A stretch of 53,182 bases of DNA from NCBI GenBank assembly GCA_030041215.1, contig JASHOH010000091.1, forward strand, positions 1-53,182, read 5' to 3'. A model generated the notes under the pieces. That model was not told the origin of the DNA and searched no databases. It worked only from the letters and a program-made list of their open reading frames with translations. This DNA comes from Candidatus Sulfotelmatobacter sp. Lineage in GTDB: Bacteria > Acidobacteriota > Terriglobia > Terriglobales > Acidobacteriaceae. Shown here in pieces: positions 51,701 through 53,182 of this stretch. The translations under genes were made by a program, and so were the position numbers. Within the stretch, counting starts at the first letter, position 1. Each line of letters begins with the position of its first letter.

Positions 51701-52678
51701 GGCCTTCGAAGCCTGCCGCTTCAGTGAATTCATCTGCCGCGTGACTTCGTCGAAGATGTCGTTAACGCGCGAGAGATTCAACTTGGCATCTTCCAGGCGC
51801 GCCTCGGCCAGCCGTTTTTTCGTTTTAAATTTCGTAATTCCAGCCGCTTCTTCGAGGATCGCCCGCCGGTCCGTCGGACGACTACTCAGAATTTGCCCAA
51901 TCCGGCCTTGCTCGATCAGCGCATACGTCTCGGGACCAAGCCCCGTGCCCATGAAGAGTTCCTGAATATCGCGCAAGCGGCAGAGCTTGCCGTTTAGCAG
52001 ATATTCACTATCCCCTGACCGGAACAACCGCCGCGTCACCACAATCTCGCCCGCATGAAACTGCTGCTGATTGAATTTCCGCCTCCGAATCTTCAACACG
52101 ACCTGCTGCGGTGCTGCCACCGATGCCGAGTCGATCGGAGTTACGCTGGCGAGCGCGCCATTCGAAAAAGCAAACACCGGCTCATCGTCCGGAAACGCCA
52201 CCGAAATCATCGTGATCTTCGATCGCGGCACTTCCACCTCTTCTGTTTTTCCCGGCTGCGCTTCGTCGATGGCGCGTTCGGTTTCTTCCGCGGCCCACGC
52301 TCTAACTTCTGCCTCATCCCAATCGTCTGTAACTCTTGCCGACTCTTCGGGCAATTCGTCCTGAATATCGATCTCGGTCGGCGCCTGCGCGTCCGCGCCC
52401 GAATACTCTTCGGGATCGATGAGCGTCAGCGACACTTCGGCCATGCCCGTGGGCTTGCGGTCGCGCGTGCCGGCAAAGATCACGTCTTCCATGCGCGACC
52501 CGCGTAGTGTCTTGGCCGACTGTTCGCCCAGTACCCACGAAATGGCGTCGGCAATATTCGATTTGCCGCACCCATTGGGCCCGATGATGGCCGCCACGCC
52601 CTCTCCGTGGAACTTGAGGTCGGTGCGGTCGCAGAACGATTTGAAGCCGAGAATCTGAAGCCGCTTCAGTTTGAGCAA
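48764..52678 (-). CDS. smc: Chromosome segregation SMC protein with acidic insertion in the N-terminal ATPase lobe
   Basis: SMC is the ATPase core of the condensin-like complex that compacts and orients the chromosome, with ScpA/ScpB. The 1304 residues show Walker A GPNGCGKSN (33-41), a long coiled coil broken by the hinge domain (around residues 600-700: SGVMQSGRAPVGVLADFL ... VDGRATFLVHPED), the ABC signature LLLSGGEKALTALALL (about 1210) and Walker B CILDEVDAPLDE (about 1240). Bacterial SMC is normally about 1150-1190 residues. Here residues about 90-208 add an acidic segment, of low complexity in part, between two strands of the N-lobe. The start is TTG with AAGGAG 8 bases before it. Confidence 0.95.
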   Translation of the reverse strand: MLKLKRLQILGFKSFCDRTDLKFHGEGVAAIIGPNGCGKSNIADAISWVLGEQSAKTLRGSRMEDVIFAGTRDRKPTGMAEVSLTLIDPEEYSGADAQAPTEIDIQDELPEESARVTDDWDEAEVRAWAAEETERAIDEAQPGKTEEVEVPRSKITMISVAFPDDEPVFAFSNGALASVTPIDSASVAAPQQVVLKIRRRKFNQQQFHAGEIVVTRRLFRSGDSEYLLNGKLCRLRDIQELFMGTGLGPETYALIEQGRIGQILSSRPTDRRAILEEAAGITKFKTKKRLAEARLEDAKLNLSRVNDIFDEVTRQMNSLKRQASKAERYAKLRDEMQAQLRIVLASKFAANEKERQELDAQLNSLAAEMQQRTEAVQQLESEHGESTERGYAIESELRENRECLSQIEIEIDRARARRRHNEERCAELVARAAVAEAELAQAQQRLGSLEAERDSNRQVLESAAADLASAQQELELAQKEGTGAAAALAEVERQQEEFRIAIFDNVGAAARLRNQLAQAEERLAGADREGRRLQTEIASTQAQVEAFGGQRGQLALEFETVTQRAAGITEEIAQLRRLIEAKRREEAEGKNRLDLLRAEFATALGRKGSLEAVIAEHGYSNESVRRLFQSGVMQSGRAPVGVLADFLEVEPQFEHVVEDFLRDELNYVVVKSWDAADEGLRLLRSDVDGRATFLVHPEDAQAKFSFILNEAAHSAPAASVVPLKHTIRVLDGFGKSLEVILPKLRDGYIVPSSDVARSLALENPNAFFLAHSGECFHNVTVTGGKQRAEGPLSMKRELREVLRQLEELERALREQEMKVLTLGRELKDLTSLLERLEAEKREAEHQSMTSRHLLQQLDSEMARVSERVDILQSELQRLAAERAEQESIIAARQTEAAQLDEVRASLETKMAAAQESLAALRQRREEAAQNSSQRAARVAALEERHRSAAAVLARIDSMFAEMNERVHALTSQIEASAAEKVQREAENLQLEQQAADFEAERNAGQARESLLQSEKDQVRARLAEIDEMLRNARQLLDQARDRRGELQAAAAKLEADGMYMANTCLNELGIEREALLADTSLTPVTGDELAACDQSYREMRSKLDAMGPVNMLALEEYRESAERHDFLDGQRNDLIASIENTTATIREIDEVSREKFQEAFTKINENFQTTFKKLFGGGHALMKLTDEENSAESGIDVVASPPGKRLQNVLLLSGGEKALTALALLVGIFQYTPSPFCILDEVDAPLDEANIGRFTELVREMSIKTQFVLITHSKKTMSIAPVLYGVTMQEPGVSKLVSVKFGAA

Positions 52679-52698
52679 CGTGAACTCCTTAGAGGCAA

Positions 52699-52729
52699 TG
52701 GCCGGTGGTCAGTGGCCAGTTGCCAGTTC
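52699..52729. repeat. Short degenerate direct repeat (GGTCAGTGGCCAGT type)
   Basis: Variants of a (G)GTCAGTGGCCAGT unit are repeated just upstream of smc. The stretch is comparable to the one before the MBL gene at 43469-43500. No function is visible. Confidence 0.35.
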
Positions 52730-53038
52730 GTGATGCAAAATGCGCTGTTTACCAGACGGATACCTCCGTCAGCGACAAGCCGCATGTTCAGATTCGTTCC
52801 GTCCCAGGCTGGTGAGGGCGGGCACAGATTTAACCAACTGTAATGGCGAAATAGGGCCGGGGTCAAGCAATATAACACTATATGTTGTATGGCCTTACGC
52901 GCTAGCGCGTTGTATTGCACAGACATTGCAGCACCCTGTCAGGATACGCCGGAGAGGAAAAGAGGTGGGGAGAAATCGCGGGAGCAAAATCAGGCTACCG
53001 CGCAATGCGCGGCGGGTGCAAGCTTAAAACCCATAACT
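52730..53038. other. Intergenic region upstream of smc and the PIN gene, with a 14-base perfect palindrome
   Basis: I see no convincing gene; the 95-codon frame at 52740 lacks a ribosome site and protein-like composition. ACGCGCTAGCGCGT (52897-52910) is a perfect palindrome, and TAACACTATATGTTG just before it (52873-52887) is an imperfect one; either may be a protein-binding site. Confidence 0.35.
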
Positions 53039-53067
53039 ATCCTATAGGATGTGATATGCTATAGGAT
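53039..53067. promoter_or_regulatory. Palindromic operator-like site before the PIN-domain gene
   Basis: ATCCTATAGGAT (53039-53050) is a perfect 12-base palindrome, and CTATAGGAT (from 53042) recurs at 53059-53067, one 17-base step later. The site ends 6 bases before ATG 53074. Two phased half-sites over a promoter are typical of autoregulated toxin-antitoxin operons. Confidence 0.5.
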
Positions 53068-53073
53068 ATCTAA

Positions 53074-53182
53074 ATGCTCCGGGTCGTGCTTGACACGTCC
53101 GTAATGGTTGCAGCGCTTCGCACACGGTTGGGCGCTGGGAACGCGGTCTTGAGGCTGGTTGCCGAAGGGCGCGTAAAAGCGC
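53074..53182 (+). CDS. PIN-domain protein, N-terminal fragment (putative toxin)
   Basis: The gene runs off the window end after 36 codons: MLRVVLDTSVMVAALRTRLG, then AGNAVLRLVAEGRVKA. The first acidic residue of the PIN metal site (Asp7 in VLDTSVMVAALR) is present. This start matches VapC-like or COG1569-type putative toxin PIN proteins, which are RNases. No antitoxin gene precedes it, so the partner may lie downstream or the gene may be an orphan. An operator-like palindrome lies just upstream. Confidence 0.7.
   Translation, partial: MLRVVLDTSVMVAALRTRLGAGNAVLRLVAEGRVKA

Noticed and set aside
52740-53027. A 95-codon frame upstream of the PIN gene as a possible antitoxin
   Set aside because: There is no ribosome site, its composition is not protein-like and it shows no helix-turn-helix, AbrB or Phd motif.

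Overview
The window looks like chromosomal DNA from a member of the Acidobacteriota, probably Terriglobia/Koribacter-like. The main clues are a secreted protein of the VWFA-related acidobacterial type (40447-41385), a TonB-dependent receptor with an N-terminal carboxypeptidase-regulatory-like domain (24744-27452), several small secreted proteins typical of that phylum, GC-rich housekeeping genes, and short or absent 5' leaders on some genes. I saw no phage, transposase or CRISPR array. The lineage is inferred from gene content, not from a marker tree.

Layout. 1-5155: end of an isoprenylcysteine-methyltransferase-like gene, then carA, a small secreted protein and carB in tight coupling (pyrimidine/arginine precursor synthesis). 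5243-8443: a DapA-family lyase/aldolase with an insertion, a small basic protein and a Tat-exported amidase, followed by tRNA-Gly(CCC). 8926-13109: a sulfur-assimilation operon (sulfite reductase, siroheme dehydrogenase/ferrochelatase, SUMT, APS reductase). It is preceded by a 29-codon leader peptide with seven Cys codons and by mutually exclusive hairpins ending in an intrinsic terminator. This is the most striking feature of the window: it has the architecture of a cysteine-responsive transcription attenuator. A LysR regulator converges on the operon. 14078-20253: glutamate synthase large subunit and NADP-type glutamate dehydrogenase, divergent. 20489-23461: a 990-residue protein joining receiver-like domains to a PEP-synthase-type ATP-grasp domain, flanked on both sides by long-armed inverted repeats.

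23718-27820: a cell-envelope cluster (small secreted protein, TonB-dependent receptor, exported protein). 28043-32763: small conserved protein, polyprenyl-phosphate glycosyltransferase, methyltransferase, arylamine N-acetyltransferase, aminotransferase and a probably frameshifted small exported peptide. 32934-38793: CoA-transferase, polytopic membrane protein, and a membrane redox module (tetraheme cytochrome c, four-cluster ferredoxin, NrfD-like subunit) without an evident catalytic subunit. 39096-46443: 2-hydroxyacid dehydrogenase, VWFA protein, second aminotransferase, MBL hydrolase, zinc-ribbon protein, SDR and exported TPR-like protein. 46650-53182: Fis-like regulator, CvpA, PurC (one operon with a strong promoter), SMC with a large acidic insertion in its N-terminal ATPase lobe, and the start of a PIN-domain gene behind a palindromic operator-like site.

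How the genes work together: APS reductase makes sulfite, the siroheme enzymes build the cofactor for sulfite reductase, and sulfide would feed cysteine synthesis. The attenuator would close this loop by sensing charged Cys-tRNA. Next to it, GltB and Gdh assimilate ammonia. All functions are read from sequence motifs; no database search was run.
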